Part shown: in pieces, positions 1-8,661 of the stretch
Layout: each line of letters opens with the position of its first letter
Position numbering within the stretch: position 1 is the first letter of the stretch
Assembly: GCA_031277015.1 (NCBI GenBank)
Contig: JAISLZ010000037.1
Coordinates: forward strand, 1-39,124
DNA length: 39,124 nucleotides
Source of the DNA: Eubacteriales Family XIII. Incertae Sedis bacterium
GTDB lineage: Bacteria > Bacillota > Clostridia > Peptostreptococcales > Anaerovoracaceae
Direction: 5' to 3'
The notes under the pieces: model-generated
What the model was told of the DNA's origin: nothing
Database searches by the model: none
Seen by the model: the letters and a program-made list of their open reading frames with translations, nothing else
Position numbers and translations under genes: made by a program

Positions 1-140
1 GCTCCTTCACCATAGCGAAAGGATATACTCTGCAACGTCACACATCAAGACATGTATATATATTACCACCTTTCACGCGCATTATTCAAGAATCCTGAAA
101 ATATGACCTTATTCTACCTTGACCCGAGCCGCGACAGAAA
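1..140. other. Intergenic stretch at window edge
   Basis: No open reading frame with a ribosome binding site is visible on either strand in the first 140 bases. The stretch is AT-richer than the genes to its right and lies downstream of the terminator that closes the leftward cupin operon. Any gene it belongs to must lie outside the window. Confidence 0.5.
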
Positions 141-174
141 ATCCAAAACAGGAGGACGGCATCCGTCCCCCTGT
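141..174 (-). terminator. Rho-independent terminator of the cupin operon
   Basis: Read leftward, the arms are ACAGG plus GGACGG, paired with CCGTCC plus CCTGT around a 3-nt loop, with a single internal mismatch. A TTTT run and a further T-rich stretch follow. It begins about 30 bases after the cupin stop codon, the right place to end the M24-dehydrogenase-cupin transcript. Confidence 0.8.
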
Positions 175-202
175 AAACAATCAAAGTTTCTCTATTCCGC
201 CG

Positions 203-928
203 CTACCTCGCAGGGCTGAGCGACAGCGCGAGGCGCAGGGTTTGCTTGGTCGTGTTGGCGATGTCCCACTTGGCGCCCTTGGGCACTACGAGCGTGTCCT
301 CGGCCCGCTTCATGGGCAGGACCTCACCGTCCACCGTCGCCTCTGCCTGGGCCTGGAACATGTAGGCTATGACGTCGGCCTTAGGCGTGTCGAGCGAGAG
401 CTTCGCACCGGGCAGCACGTCCACGATGTGGAACTCCTGCGTCGGCGAGCCGCTGATCGCGGGCGATGCCAGCGTGAAAAACGTCACGCCGTCGTTGCCC
501 GGCTCTGTAGTGCCTTCGACATCGTTGATGTTCTTGATGTACGGCTGCGACGCCTTGTAGCCCTGCGGGCAGAGCGTGACCAGGAACTTGAGCGTCGCCG
601 TCCCAAACGGGTACATCTCGTGGTCCATGCTACCCGGCGTCCACATGATGTCGCCCGTCTCAAAGGTGTAGCGCTTCCCGTCGATCATGGAGTAGCCGTA
701 CCCGCCGAGAATGTAGAACACGTGATCCGCGTTGGGATGGTTCGCGTTCAGGGCCGCGCCGCCCCAGACGATCTCGCACGTCGAGAAATACAGATAGGTC
801 CAGTCCTTGCCCGCCGGGTCATAGCCCATCGATGCGGGGTTCGCGAAGGGGGCCGAATGCGCGAGTACGTGCGCCGCCGGCTGTATCGCCTGGATGTCGT
901 AATAATTTTTCACATAAGCTTTTGCCAT
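203..928 (-). CDS. Bicupin domain protein
   Basis: A 241-aa two-domain cupin. The N-terminal domain carries the best motif: HPNADH, then a glycine-rich turn, then GDIMWTPG and a further His in DHEM, matching the two cupin motifs, although the usual motif-1 Glu is not obvious. The C-terminal half keeps the fold pattern (TLVVPKGAKW) but no His ligands, so it is probably structural. I chose the ATG at 928 because GGAGG lies just upstream; an in-frame start at 967 has no such site. It is the last gene of the leftward operon with the M24 hydrolase and the dehydrogenase. Bicupins of this shape include isomerases, dioxygenases and lyases acting on small carboxylates, so the reaction cannot be named. 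A terminator follows. Confidence 0.85.
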   Translation of the reverse strand: MAKAYVKNYYDIQAIQPAAHVLAHSAPFANPASMGYDPAGKDWTYLYFSTCEIVWGGAALNANHPNADHVFYILGGYGYSMIDGKRYTFETGDIMWTPGSMDHEMYPFGTATLKFLVTLCPQGYKASQPYIKNINDVEGTTEPGNDGVTFFTLASPAISGSPTQEFHIVDVLPGAKLSLDTPKADVIAYMFQAQAEATVDGEVLPMKRAEDTLVVPKGAKWDIANTTKQTLRLALSLSPAR

Positions 929-972
929 TTTGTTTTCCTCCCTATTTATGGATCTACATGTTTTCAAACTTT

Positions 973-999
973 AAAATAAACGTGCTCTCGGTTTATTTT
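973..999. other. AT-rich inverted repeat between dehydrogenase and cupin
   Basis: AAAATAAAC and GTTTATTTT form a perfect 9-bp inverted repeat around a 9-nt loop. It lies in the 142-bp gap between the dehydrogenase stop and the cupin start. There is no G+C-rich stem with a T-run, so it is unlikely to be a strong terminator. It could be an mRNA processing or stability element, or a protein-binding dyad. Confidence 0.45.
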
Positions 1000-1070
1000 T
1001 TATAAAATGGGCCTACCACTTGTATCTTTTTATAGAACAAACCCAATGCCTGTTTTATTATATACGTGAA

Positions 1071-1961
1071 TTACGGCCGGGTGTAATCGCTCTCCTCCTC
1101 GAGCAGCTTCGTGAGGACGGAGAAGTCGAGGTCGCCATAGCCCTTGCTATCGGCCAGCTCCAGGCGGGACTTCGTGATCGCCGTGCTCTCGAGCTTGACG
1201 CCGTACTGGCTGCCGACGGCCTCCGCGAGCTTCAGATCCTTGATCATGAGCCTGACGCTGAAGGCAGGAGCGTAGTTGGCCGTACCAATGGGGACTTTCT
1301 TGTAGCCCGTGAGTGGTGAGCCGACCGCGCTGCCCGCGATGATCTCCACTACCTGCTGCACGTCGAGGCCGGCCTTCTCGGCCAGCACGACCGCCTCGGC
1401 TTCCATCTGCATCGTCGTAGCTATCATGAGGTTCAGCGAGAGCTTCATGACACGCGCCTCATCGCCTCCGCCGAGGTAGAATTGGTTGCCACCGAGCACC
1501 TCAAAGAGCGGTAGCGTCTTGTCATACGCGGCCTTGTCGCCTGAAGTGAGGATGCCGAGCGTACCGGCCTGCGCCAGCACTGTGCTGCCCGTGACGGGTG
1601 CGCGCAGGAACTTCGCGCCGGCAGCTTCCACAGCGTCGTTCACCTTCGCGGACTCCTCTACGGAGACTGTGCTCATGTCGACGAATACCTTGCCCGGCGC
1701 AAGACCGGCAACGATGCCGTCCGCGCCCAGTGCCACGGCGTGCAGGCTCGGGCCGTCCGCGACCATCGTGAAGATGAAGTCATTCTTCTCGGCCACCGCC
1801 TTAGGGGTATCACCCCACCCGGCGCCGTCCGCTAAGACAGCGTCCGCCTTTGCCTTCGTCCTGTTCCAGACCGTTACCGCATGCCCCGCTTTGAGCAGGT
1901 TACTGCTCATAGGCGTGCCCATGTTCCCAAGGCCTATCCAACCGATGTTTGCCATAATCAT
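1071..1961 (-). CDS. NAD(P)-dependent beta-hydroxyacid dehydrogenase (3-hydroxyisobutyrate dehydrogenase family)
   Basis: About 296 aa, normal length for the family. The N-terminal Rossmann motif is GLGNMG within GWIGLGNMGTPM. The substrate-binding segment APVTGS and the region around the conserved lysine (ARVMKLSLN) are present. Family members oxidise or reduce small beta-hydroxyacids or semialdehydes such as 3-hydroxyisobutyrate, tartronate semialdehyde or 3-hydroxypropionate; the sequence does not choose among them. Two in-frame ATGs (1961 and 1955) follow a GGAAAGGA site, so the start is uncertain by two codons. Longer in-frame readings upstream have no ribosome binding site and would overlap the M24 gene. 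It is the middle gene of the leftward operon. Confidence 0.9.
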   Translation of the reverse strand: MIMANIGWIGLGNMGTPMSSNLLKAGHAVTVWNRTKAKADAVLADGAGWGDTPKAVAEKNDFIFTMVADGPSLHAVALGADGIVAGLAPGKVFVDMSTVSVEESAKVNDAVEAAGAKFLRAPVTGSTVLAQAGTLGILTSGDKAAYDKTLPLFEVLGGNQFYLGGGDEARVMKLSLNLMIATTMQMEAEAVVLAEKAGLDVQQVVEIIAGSAVGSPLTGYKKVPIGTANYAPAFSVRLMIKDLKLAEAVGSQYGVKLESTAITKSRLELADSKGYGDLDFSVLTKLLEEESDYTRP

Positions 1962-2027
1962 ACCATCCTTTCCGCTGTTTTCCGAATCCGCGGCGCGACT
2001 TGCGCCACCCACCCGGACCTCTCCATA

Positions 2028-2048
2028 TTGCCCGCCCTTTACGGGCAA
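2028..2048. other. Small hairpin between M24 and dehydrogenase genes
   Basis: TTGCCCG and CGGGCAA pair perfectly over 7 bp around a 7-nt loop, in the 115-bp gap downstream of the M24 gene. No T-run follows on the leftward strand, so this is not called a terminator. It may modulate relative expression in the operon. Confidence 0.35.
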
Positions 2049-2076
2049 ATCCCAAAAAAACCTCCTACAACTATTT

Positions 2077-3312
2077 CTAGAGAAATTGGCATCCCGGAAG
2101 CCCGCAGGACGTGATTTCATCCGACGGGAATTTCGTGATCCTCTCGCAACCGTCCTTCGTGACGACGACTTCCTCCTCTATGCGCGCGCTACCGGAACCG
2201 TCAGCGGCAGGGCACCATGTCTCGAGTGCGAATACCATGCCTTCCTTGAGCTCAAACGGGCTCTCCAGCGAGAACAGACGTGAAATGATGGGCTTCTCCC
2301 AGAGGCCTAGCCCTATGCCATGCGCAAACTGCAGGAGGAAAGCCTCCTCCTCGTTCTTGAACCCGAGGTCGGTCGCTGAGGGCCATTTCGCGGCGACATC
2401 CGCCGTCGTGTTCCCGGCCTTGATCTGCGCCTCGGACTCGCGTATCCACTTCAGCGCTTTGTCATAGGCGTCGCGCTGCGCGGAGTTCGGTACGCCGCAG
2501 GAGAACGTGCGGTAATAGCATGTCTTGTACCCGTTGTACGTGTTGCCTATGTCGAAGTAGATGAGCTCGCCGGGGCGTATCATCCTGTTCGTAAACGTAT
2601 GGCTGTGCGGATTGCCGCGCTCGCCGGAGATGCTGTTCACGAACTCGACGAGCTCGGCTCCCCAGCTGTAGAGCTTGTAGTTCGCTATTGCGACGAGCTC
2701 GTTCTCCAGTATGCCCGGACGGAGAGCCTTCGCCAGGTCGTAATAGGCGGCGTCCACCATGGCGGCCGACTGCTTGAGCAGCTGTATCTCGTCGTCCGTC
2801 TTGATGATGCGTGCGTCCAGCATGGCCTGCTGACCATCTACGATCTCGATATTCTCAGCCTCGAGCGCGCGGATGAGGGGGACGTCAACGATGTCCATGC
2901 CGACTTTGTCCGTGGCGCCGTATTCCTTCAGATACCGCGATATCTGATCGGCGACCTTCTGCACCATGCCCGCGTCCTCCGGGATGGAGCCGCGCATGGA
3001 ACCTACAGCCGGCATTATGTGGTCCACATCGAGCCAGTCGACACGTTTGCGCTTGGACGGCGCGGCCGGATCGAACAGAAATGGTTGCTCCACCCCTTCG
3101 ATGAGGATGCAGTAGCGGTTCATCTTGTTTCTGTTCCATTCACCGATATGCGTACCTGTGATATAGCGGATATTGTCGAAGTCGTAACAGACTAGAGCGC
3201 TGAGGCCCTTATCCTTCATGCTCCGTTTCGCGCGGGCTAGCCTGTCCGCTTTTAGCCTCCTGAAATCGACGTTTATTTCAAAGTCGACCCCGTTCATCCC
3301 TGATCTTGGCAT
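2077..3312 (-). CDS. M24 (creatinase/aminopeptidase P-like) metallohydrolase homologue with one altered metal ligand
   Basis: A 411-aa protein with the two-domain layout of the M24 family: a creatinase-N-like domain (about residues 15-165) and a pita-bread catalytic domain (about 175-405). Four of five expected metal ligands are recognisable: Asp254 in YFDIGN, His331 in FAHGIGLG, Glu364 in FALETW and Glu379 in RIEEEV. The second Asp of the D-x(10)-D motif is Cys265 (YKTCYYRTF instead of the usual Y-x-S-D-x-T-R-T). The family includes prolidases, creatinase and the DMSP lyase DddP, so the chemistry may not be peptide cleavage. The start has AAGGAGG just upstream. It is the first gene of a leftward operon behind a sigma-54 promoter. 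Confidence 0.88.
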   Translation of the reverse strand: MPRSGMNGVDFEINVDFRRLKADRLARAKRSMKDKGLSALVCYDFDNIRYITGTHIGEWNRNKMNRYCILIEGVEQPFLFDPAAPSKRKRVDWLDVDHIMPAVGSMRGSIPEDAGMVQKVADQISRYLKEYGATDKVGMDIVDVPLIRALEAENIEIVDGQQAMLDARIIKTDDEIQLLKQSAAMVDAAYYDLAKALRPGILENELVAIANYKLYSWGAELVEFVNSISGERGNPHSHTFTNRMIRPGELIYFDIGNTYNGYKTCYYRTFSCGVPNSAQRDAYDKALKWIRESEAQIKAGNTTADVAAKWPSATDLGFKNEEEAFLLQFAHGIGLGLWEKPIISRLFSLESPFELKEGMVFALETWCPAADGSGSARIEEEVVVTKDGCERITKFPSDEITSCGLPGCQFL

Positions 3313-3363
3313 TGTGTTCCTCCTTACACGTGAGTGTGGCGATTGCGGTCTGATATATATAAA

Positions 3364-3379
3364 AGCAATATCCGTGCCT
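3364..3379 (-). promoter_or_regulatory. Sigma-54 promoter of the M24-dehydrogenase-cupin operon
   Basis: Leftward strand: AGGCAC-GGATA-TTGCT, against the consensus TGGCAC-N5-TTGCW. GG and GC are exactly 10 nt apart and only the first base differs. The predicted transcript start falls about 40 nt before the M24 ATG. Confidence 0.8.
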
Positions 3380-3560
3380 TAATGGCCGCTTTCATGATAT
3401 TTTTTTCACATACGCGCCGCACCACTGAAATACCGCTGTTTTCCAATCATATGGTGCCTCGGAATCCGTTGTATACAAAACGCGGGTGACATGCCTAACC
3501 TACGTATGTGCCTACAAACCATGGATTTCGGCACAGTATATAAAAACTTGGGCCAATTAT

Positions 3561-3585
3561 GTGCCATGGCGTTGTGATATGGCAC
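3561..3585. promoter_or_regulatory. Palindromic upstream activating site (GTGCCA-N13-TGGCAC)
   Basis: A perfect 6+6 inverted repeat with a 13-bp spacer, 182 bp upstream of the -24 element of the M24 operon. The same palindrome with the same spacer occurs at 14139-14163, 192 bp upstream of the other sigma-54 promoter. It is the best candidate binding site for the neighbouring AcoR-like activator. It also overlaps the -35 region of the activator's own putative promoter, which suggests autoregulation. Binding itself is inferred. Confidence 0.7.
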
Positions 3586-3600
3586 GCATTGTGATATAGT
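3572..3600 (+). promoter_or_regulatory. Putative sigma-70 promoter of the activator gene
   Basis: TTGTGA, a 17-bp spacer and TATAGT lie about 90 bp before the activator start. The -35 matches 4 of 6 consensus bases and the -10 matches 5 of 6. It overlaps the palindromic site. Confidence 0.45.
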
Positions 3601-3691
3601 ATTAGCACGTTGCCAGGCACCGACAAAGCAAATCCGCTGATTGCGGTATATTCAACAGCGTAGCAACACATATTGGCAGGAAGGGGCAATT

Positions 3692-5782
3692 ATGGTATAC
3701 GACCAACCGACAAGCGGCAATCACAGACGCATCGAGGAGCTATGGGAGAGGTATGCCGCAGGTGATGAGCCTTTCCCGGACGAGGCACCGGAGGGCATAC
3801 GCCCGGAGATATTTGAATCGTGGCGGCGTAGCAAGAACCTGAAGATTTCCCCGTTCGAGGTAGTCAATACCATCCTGGACGACAGCGATCTGAAAAAGAT
3901 GCTGGCGGACAATGAGGTGCTGGTCAGGACCGCGCACTCGTACCTGGAGAACCTATACAAATTCGTGAGCGGGTCCGACTTCGTCATCGCCTTGACGGAG
4001 CGCGCCGGGTATGTGCTCGACATAGTAGGCCTTCAGGGCATGATCGGGGAACGCGCGAAAAAGAGCGCCCTCGTCATAGGGTGCAGCAGGAGCGAAGCCT
4101 ACGCCGGAACATGCGGCATAGGGGTCTGCCTCGCCCTCGGCGAACCCATACAGATATGGGGCGCCGAGCACTACATCAAGCCCCACCACAACTATGTCTG
4201 CTCGGCCGCCCCCATCAGGAACGAGGACGGCTATATCATCGCCTGCATCGACGTCATAGGCCCTGTCGACAATGTGACCGTGCATACGCTGGCCATGACA
4301 TGCGCGGCGGCGGACGGTATCGAGAAGGAACTGAAGATGCGGCGCGCCTATGACGAGATACACGTCCTGAACGACAAGCTGATGTCCACACTCCAGACGC
4401 TCTCGCAGGGTATCGTCATGATAGACGAAGGCGGCGTCATCACCCAGTCCAACAGCAGCGCCTGCAACGTGCTGAAATTGCCGGACAGCGACATCAACGG
4501 CGCGAACATCAGGGACCTGCTCGACCTGACCTCGGCCACCTACGATATTTTTTCGGTGAGCCGCAAAAGCCTTCACAAGGAAATGCGCGTGACTAACGCT
4601 ATCGGCATCCCTCTGCATCTCTCCGTTTCTTCATCTATACTTAAAGATGAAGGAGGAAAAAAAATATCCACCGTGCTGGTCCTGGAGAAGAGGACGAGTT
4701 TCAACAAGGCGGTCACGAAGGTGAGCGGGTTTACCGCGAAGTACAGCTTTGACGAGATCATCGGCAGTTCCGAATCCATCAATGAGATCAAGCAGCTAGG
4801 CATGCTCGCGGCGCACAGCAATTCCAACGTGCTCATACTCGGTGAGAGCGGCACGGGCAAGGAGCTGCTCGCACAGTCCATCCACAACGCGAGCGCGCGG
4901 CCCTACGCGCCATTCATCGCGATCAACTGCGGCTCGCTGCCGAGGAGCCTCGTAGAAAGCGAGCTCTTTGGCTACGAAGCGGGTGCGTTCACTGGCTCGA
5001 ACAAGGATGGATACCCCGGCAAGTTCGAACTGGCCGACGGCGGCACGCTCTTCCTCGACGAGATCGGGGACATGCCCATCGATATCCAGGCGACGCTACT
5101 CCGCGCCATACAGACGAAGGAGATACTGCGCATCGGCGGCAAGATGCCCAAGCATGTGGACGTACGCATCATCGCCGCTACAAACGTGAACCTCGCCGAA
5201 TACATTGAAAGCAAGCGCTTCCGCAAGGACCTGTATTATAGGCTGAACGTTCTGACCTTCTGTATGCCGCCGCTGAGGCATAGGCGCGGGGATATCGAAC
5301 TGCTGCTGAAGCGGTTCATAGATGAGTACAACCGGCGAATGGGGCTGAACGTCAAAGGATTCACACCCACGGCCATGCGCTATATCATGGAATTTGACTG
5401 GCCAGGCAATGTGCGCGAGCTGGAAAACATGGTGGAACGCGCGATGAACCTCGCGTCGGGGGACTATCTGACAGAACGGGAGCTCGGACCCGAGATACTC
5501 ATGAACAACATGGTTTTCGATGTTAATCATCACCCCGCAGGACAGTCCTACGAATCCGAGCATGCACCCGCGATACACTCATATCCCCCTCCTTATTTTG
5601 CGAGTCCCTCCCGGAGTAGCGAGGTGCTCACAGACAATGTTGAGGAGGGAATGATTCGCAAGGCGCTCTCGGCGGTTCGCGGCAACGTCACGAAGGCGGC
5701 GAACATCGCGGGGATACCTAAGCGGACCATGTACCGGCGCATCGAGCAGTATAGCATCGACCTGTCGGAATTCAGGGCGTGA
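3692..5782 (+). CDS. Sigma-54-dependent transcriptional activator, AcoR type
   Basis: A 696-aa enhancer-binding protein. The N-terminal third resembles the AcoR GAF sensor domain (about residues 60-190). A PAS-like segment follows (about 215-320). The AAA+ domain has Walker A GESGTGKE (near 384), the sigma-54 contact loop GAFTGS (near 430), Walker B FLDEIGDM and the R-finger region. The C-terminus is a Fis-type helix-turn-helix (AANIAGIPKRTMYRRI). It should drive the sigma-54 promoters at 3364-3379 and 13932-13947 after sensing a small ligand; there is no receiver domain. I chose the ATG at 3692 because AGGAAGGGG precedes it. The AEC permease starts 6 bases after its stop. Confidence 0.93.
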   Translation: MVYDQPTSGNHRRIEELWERYAAGDEPFPDEAPEGIRPEIFESWRRSKNLKISPFEVVNTILDDSDLKKMLADNEVLVRTAHSYLENLYKFVSGSDFVIALTERAGYVLDIVGLQGMIGERAKKSALVIGCSRSEAYAGTCGIGVCLALGEPIQIWGAEHYIKPHHNYVCSAAPIRNEDGYIIACIDVIGPVDNVTVHTLAMTCAAADGIEKELKMRRAYDEIHVLNDKLMSTLQTLSQGIVMIDEGGVITQSNSSACNVLKLPDSDINGANIRDLLDLTSATYDIFSVSRKSLHKEMRVTNAIGIPLHLSVSSSILKDEGGKKISTVLVLEKRTSFNKAVTKVSGFTAKYSFDEIIGSSESINEIKQLGMLAAHSNSNVLILGESGTGKELLAQSIHNASARPYAPFIAINCGSLPRSLVESELFGYEAGAFTGSNKDGYPGKFELADGGTLFLDEIGDMPIDIQATLLRAIQTKEILRIGGKMPKHVDVRIIAATNVNLAEYIESKRFRKDLYYRLNVLTFCMPPLRHRRGDIELLLKRFIDEYNRRMGLNVKGFTPTAMRYIMEFDWPGNVRELENMVERAMNLASGDYLTERELGPEILMNNMVFDVNHHPAGQSYESEHAPAIHSYPPPYFASPSRSSEVLTDNVEEGMIRKALSAVRGNVTKAANIAGIPKRTMYRRIEQYSIDLSEFRA

Positions 5783-5788
5783 CGCGGC

Positions 5789-6781
5789 ATGTTCAGCGGG
5801 CTTGTCAGCGTAGCGGTCATACTCATCATCTTTGCTCTCGGGTTCTTTTTTCATCAACGTCGCATATGGCCTGACAATACACCGTCCGGGCTATCGGCCG
5901 TCGTCATCCGCATCTCCGCACCGTGCCTGGCCGTTACGAGCATCGTCTCGGGTTTTACACGCGATCTGCTCCGCAGCTCCCTCATCCTGCTGCTGGTCGC
6001 GGCCCTGCACATACTGGCGCTCTACGTTGCCGGTAAACTCCTATCACGCGCCCTAAGGCTGAAGGATGGGAGGAAGACCATATTTGAGGTGACATTCACC
6101 TACTCGAATGTCATCTTCATCGGACTGCCTATCAATCAGATCGTATTCGGGGAGGAAGGGCTCCCTTTCCTTTTCGCTTACTACATCATCATCCTCGCCG
6201 CGTTCTGGAGCTTTGGCTACGCGCAGATCGCGGCAGCGGGCAAGCTGCAGGCCGGCAAAGCTGAGGGCAAAGCTGAAATGCGCGAGAAGGCGGCGAACGG
6301 GCCTGTGAGGAGGCGAATCCCCCCTCAACTGTCAAAAATCATTAATCCGGGGTTTATCGGCGTCATCGTAGGCTATATCCTCGTAGAAGCCGGGATGAAG
6401 CTAGCGGCGCCCATAGATATCGCGATGGGTTACCTCGCAGGCCTGACCGTCCCGCTGTCCCTGCTCGTGATAGGGGCCAACCTCACGATATTCGCTAAGG
6501 GCATACCACGGGTCACGGCGGACGAAGTGATTATCTTGCTCGGTAAGTTCGTCATAAGCCCGCTGATCATGTTCGGCCTGCTGAAAGCCTTAGGAGTGGA
6601 CGGCCTCCCTTTCTTCGTGTTCATCCTGTCATCGTCCATGCCGTGCCACATGCAGACATCCATCATCGCACAACATTACGGCGTGGAGAGCGCATATGCA
6701 TCGAAGCTCGTAGGCCTGTCGACTCTGCTGTCGCTCATCACCATCCCCATCTACGTAGCGGGAATACACCACTTTATGTGA
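5789..6781 (+). CDS. AEC-family permease (auxin efflux carrier / malate permease type)
   Basis: A 330-aa integral membrane protein with two clusters of hydrophobic segments, about ten in all, around a charged central loop (about residues 145-175). The segment TFTYSNVIFIGLPI is characteristic of AEC carriers. Bacterial members transport malate, malonate or other small carboxylates, in or out. The ATG lies 6 bases after the activator's stop and no clear Shine-Dalgarno is visible, so translation is probably coupled to the activator. Pairing with the activator suggests it moves the inducer, the substrate or a fermentation end product of the same pathway. Direction of transport cannot be read from the sequence. 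Confidence 0.85.
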   Translation: MFSGLVSVAVILIIFALGFFFHQRRIWPDNTPSGLSAVVIRISAPCLAVTSIVSGFTRDLLRSSLILLLVAALHILALYVAGKLLSRALRLKDGRKTIFEVTFTYSNVIFIGLPINQIVFGEEGLPFLFAYYIIILAAFWSFGYAQIAAAGKLQAGKAEGKAEMREKAANGPVRRRIPPQLSKIINPGFIGVIVGYILVEAGMKLAAPIDIAMGYLAGLTVPLSLLVIGANLTIFAKGIPRVTADEVIILLGKFVISPLIMFGLLKALGVDGLPFFVFILSSSMPCHMQTSIIAQHYGVESAYASKLVGLSTLLSLITIPIYVAGIHHFM

Positions 6782-6794
6782 TATCCAGCCCACG

Positions 6795-6835
6795 AAAAAG
6801 GCTGCCCACAGGGATGAATGCCATATGGAGCAGCC
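6795..6835 (-). terminator. Terminator of the acetoin-dehydrogenase-like operon
   Basis: On the leftward strand GGCTGC pairs with GCAGCC around a 24-nt loop that can fold further, directly followed by TTTTTC. It lies about 40 bases past the E3 stop codon and between two convergent genes. Confidence 0.65.
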
Positions 6836-6873
6836 CATTAAGAGCCTATGAAGTTTGTTTGGTTGCGACGTCG

Positions 6874-8646
6874 TCAGCAATGTATGGCCGCGCCGAGCGC
6901 CGCGTGAAATGCTTCCATGACGGCTTCCGACACGGTGGGATGGGGATGGACGGCGGCCGCCACCTCCTCCGCCGTGGCCTCGGCGCGTATGGCCGTAGCG
7001 ATCTCCGCTATCATGTCCGTGGCGTGCATGCAGTAGAGGTGCGCGCCGAGTATCTCGCCGTATTTACTGTCCACTATGACCTTCACGAGTCCGGATGTTT
7101 CGCCGGCTACCATCGACTTGCCGTTGGCGGCTATCGGGAAACGGCCTACGCGCACAGCGTCGCCGTAGCGTCCCCGCGCGTCATCTTCACTCAGCCCTAC
7201 TGAAGCGGCCTCGGGGCTGATATATACGGCGCTCGGTATGGCGTCATAACGCATGGAAACATCGCGACCTGCGATATTCTCCGCGGCGACGATGCCTTCC
7301 GCAGATGCCGTGTGCGCGAGCATCACCTTGCCGTTGACATCGCCGATGGCGTATATCCCCGGTACCGATGTACGCATATGCTCGTCGGTAACGATGGCTC
7401 CACGTTCGGTCGAAATGCCGAGCCTGTCCGTATCCACCGTGAGGCGCGGAGCCCTGCCGACGGCCATGAGTACGCGCTCCGCGCCGATGGACTCAGTTTT
7501 TCCGCCCTGCTCAAAGGTCACGGCATTGCCCTCCACAGAAGTCACCTTTGCCCCTGTGCGTATATCTATGCCGAGCCGCTCGAGATCGGACGAAACCAAC
7601 TCCGCGATCTCCGCGTCGACAGGCGGAAGTATGCGGTCAAGGAACTCTACAATGGATACCTTCACGCCGGCCACCGCGAGAAAATACGCGAACTCCACCC
7701 CTATGACGCCGCCGCCGATGATGACGATGTCCTTCGGCAGGCTTTCAAGCTCGAGCAGTGTATCGCTCGTCAGCACGTCATCCTGCCGGACGACGCCGGG
7801 CGGCAGACCCTTGATCTCTGAACCTGTGGCTATGATGATGCTTGCCGTGCTGTGGGAGTCGCCAGACACCGTTACGGTATGTGCGTCCGCGATATCCGCA
7901 TCCCCGCGAAGCACGTCCACCTTGTTCTTCTTGAGGAGTGATTCTACCCCGCCTACAAGCCGGCTGACCACATCCGCCTTGCGCGCTTGGACCTTTTTCA
8001 TGTCTAGAGCAGCCTTGGAGGCGTTCACCCCCTTGACCCCGAAATCCGCCGCCGCACGCACTTCCCGCAGCGACTCCGCGCTACGCAAGAAAGCCTTCGT
8101 GGGGATGCAGCCTCGGTTCAGGCATACGCCGCCAAGGCGATCCCGCTCGGCCAAAGCTACATGCAGACCGAGCTGCGCAGCTTTAATCGCCGCTACATAG
8201 CCTCCCGGCCCCCCTCCGATGACTATGACGTCGTAGTCGTAGTCTCCTGCACCTGCGGCTTTCTCGGCTGGCGTAGCCACAGGCGCCTTTCTCGGTGGTT
8301 CGTGCACCGCCGCGGCTTCCGGTGTGGACTGCTCAGGCACAGTGCCGTTTACCGCAGTCCCTCCTCCGAGCTGCGCTAAAGCTTCCTGCTCCGCTGCCGA
8401 TATGTCCTCATCCGCCCCCGCGATGATGGCGATGGGCAACGTGACAGGCACCGTCTCACCCTCGTCTATGAGAAGCCTGCGGACCACGCCATCCTGCGCA
8501 GCCTCCACGTCGATATTCGTCTTATCGGTTTCGATGGAAAACAGCGGCTCGCCCTTGCTGATGGCGTCGCCCTCGCCCTTATACCATGAGATGAGTTTGC
8601 CCTCATCCATATTGAACCCCAGTTTAGGCATCACAACAATTTCCAT
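6874..8646 (-). CDS. acoL: Dihydrolipoamide dehydrogenase (E3) with N-terminal lipoyl domain
   Basis: A 590-aa protein. Residues 1-80 are a lipoyl domain with the lipoylated Lys42 in ETDKTNID. An Ala/Pro-rich linker runs to about 135. The rest is a complete E3: FAD motif GGGPGG near 144, redox disulfide Cys175/Cys180 in GGVCLNRGC, NAD-binding GGGVIGVEF, and the C-terminal HPHPTVSE with the catalytic His-Glu pair. It reoxidises dihydrolipoamide with NAD+. The ATG has AAAGGAGA upstream. It is the last gene of the leftward operon, 15 bp after E2, with a terminator behind it. Lipoyl-tagged E3 enzymes are known in Firmicutes; here the tag matters because the adjacent E2 has no lipoyl domain. Confidence 0.95.
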   Translation of the reverse strand: MEIVVMPKLGFNMDEGKLISWYKGEGDAISKGEPLFSIETDKTNIDVEAAQDGVVRRLLIDEGETVPVTLPIAIIAGADEDISAAEQEALAQLGGGTAVNGTVPEQSTPEAAAVHEPPRKAPVATPAEKAAGAGDYDYDVIVIGGGPGGYVAAIKAAQLGLHVALAERDRLGGVCLNRGCIPTKAFLRSAESLREVRAAADFGVKGVNASKAALDMKKVQARKADVVSRLVGGVESLLKKNKVDVLRGDADIADAHTVTVSGDSHSTASIIIATGSEIKGLPPGVVRQDDVLTSDTLLELESLPKDIVIIGGGVIGVEFAYFLAVAGVKVSIVEFLDRILPPVDAEIAELVSSDLERLGIDIRTGAKVTSVEGNAVTFEQGGKTESIGAERVLMAVGRAPRLTVDTDRLGISTERGAIVTDEHMRTSVPGIYAIGDVNGKVMLAHTASAEGIVAAENIAGRDVSMRYDAIPSAVYISPEAASVGLSEDDARGRYGDAVRVGRFPIAANGKSMVAGETSGLVKVIVDSKYGEILGAHLYCMHATDMIAEIATAIRAEATAEEVAAAVHPHPTVSEAVMEAFHAALGAAIHC

Positions 8647-8661
8647 TATCGTCTCCTTTGC

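Larger units (their letters stand above)
3313..3691. other. Divergent regulatory region between M24 operon and activator gene
   Basis: This non-coding gap of 379 bases separates the leftward M24 operon from the rightward activator. It holds a -24/-12 element for the leftward operon, the palindrome GTGCCA-N13-TGGCAC and a sigma-70-like promoter overlapping that palindrome. The layout is typical of a sigma-54 activator transcribed divergently from its target. No small gene with a ribosome binding site was seen in it. Confidence 0.7.

Noticed and set aside
119-979. A long rightward reading frame opposite the cupin gene.
   Set aside because: Its product is Arg/His/Val-rich with no domain and no ribosome binding site; it mirrors the GC-rich cupin gene. 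Similar antisense frames opposite the flavodiiron, proA and E3 genes were rejected for the same reason.
3551-3566. A further -24/-12-like element read leftward (TGGCAC-ATAAT-TGGC).
   Set aside because: It keeps the GG/GC spacing but is about 240 bp from the M24 start and is formed by one arm of the palindrome. The element at 3364-3379 is better placed and closer to consensus.
3615-3630. A rightward sigma-54-like element (AGGCAC-CGACA-AAGCA) before the activator gene.
   Set aside because: The TT of the -12 box is AA and the first base differs. A sigma-70-like pair just upstream fits better, so it was not listed as a promoter.
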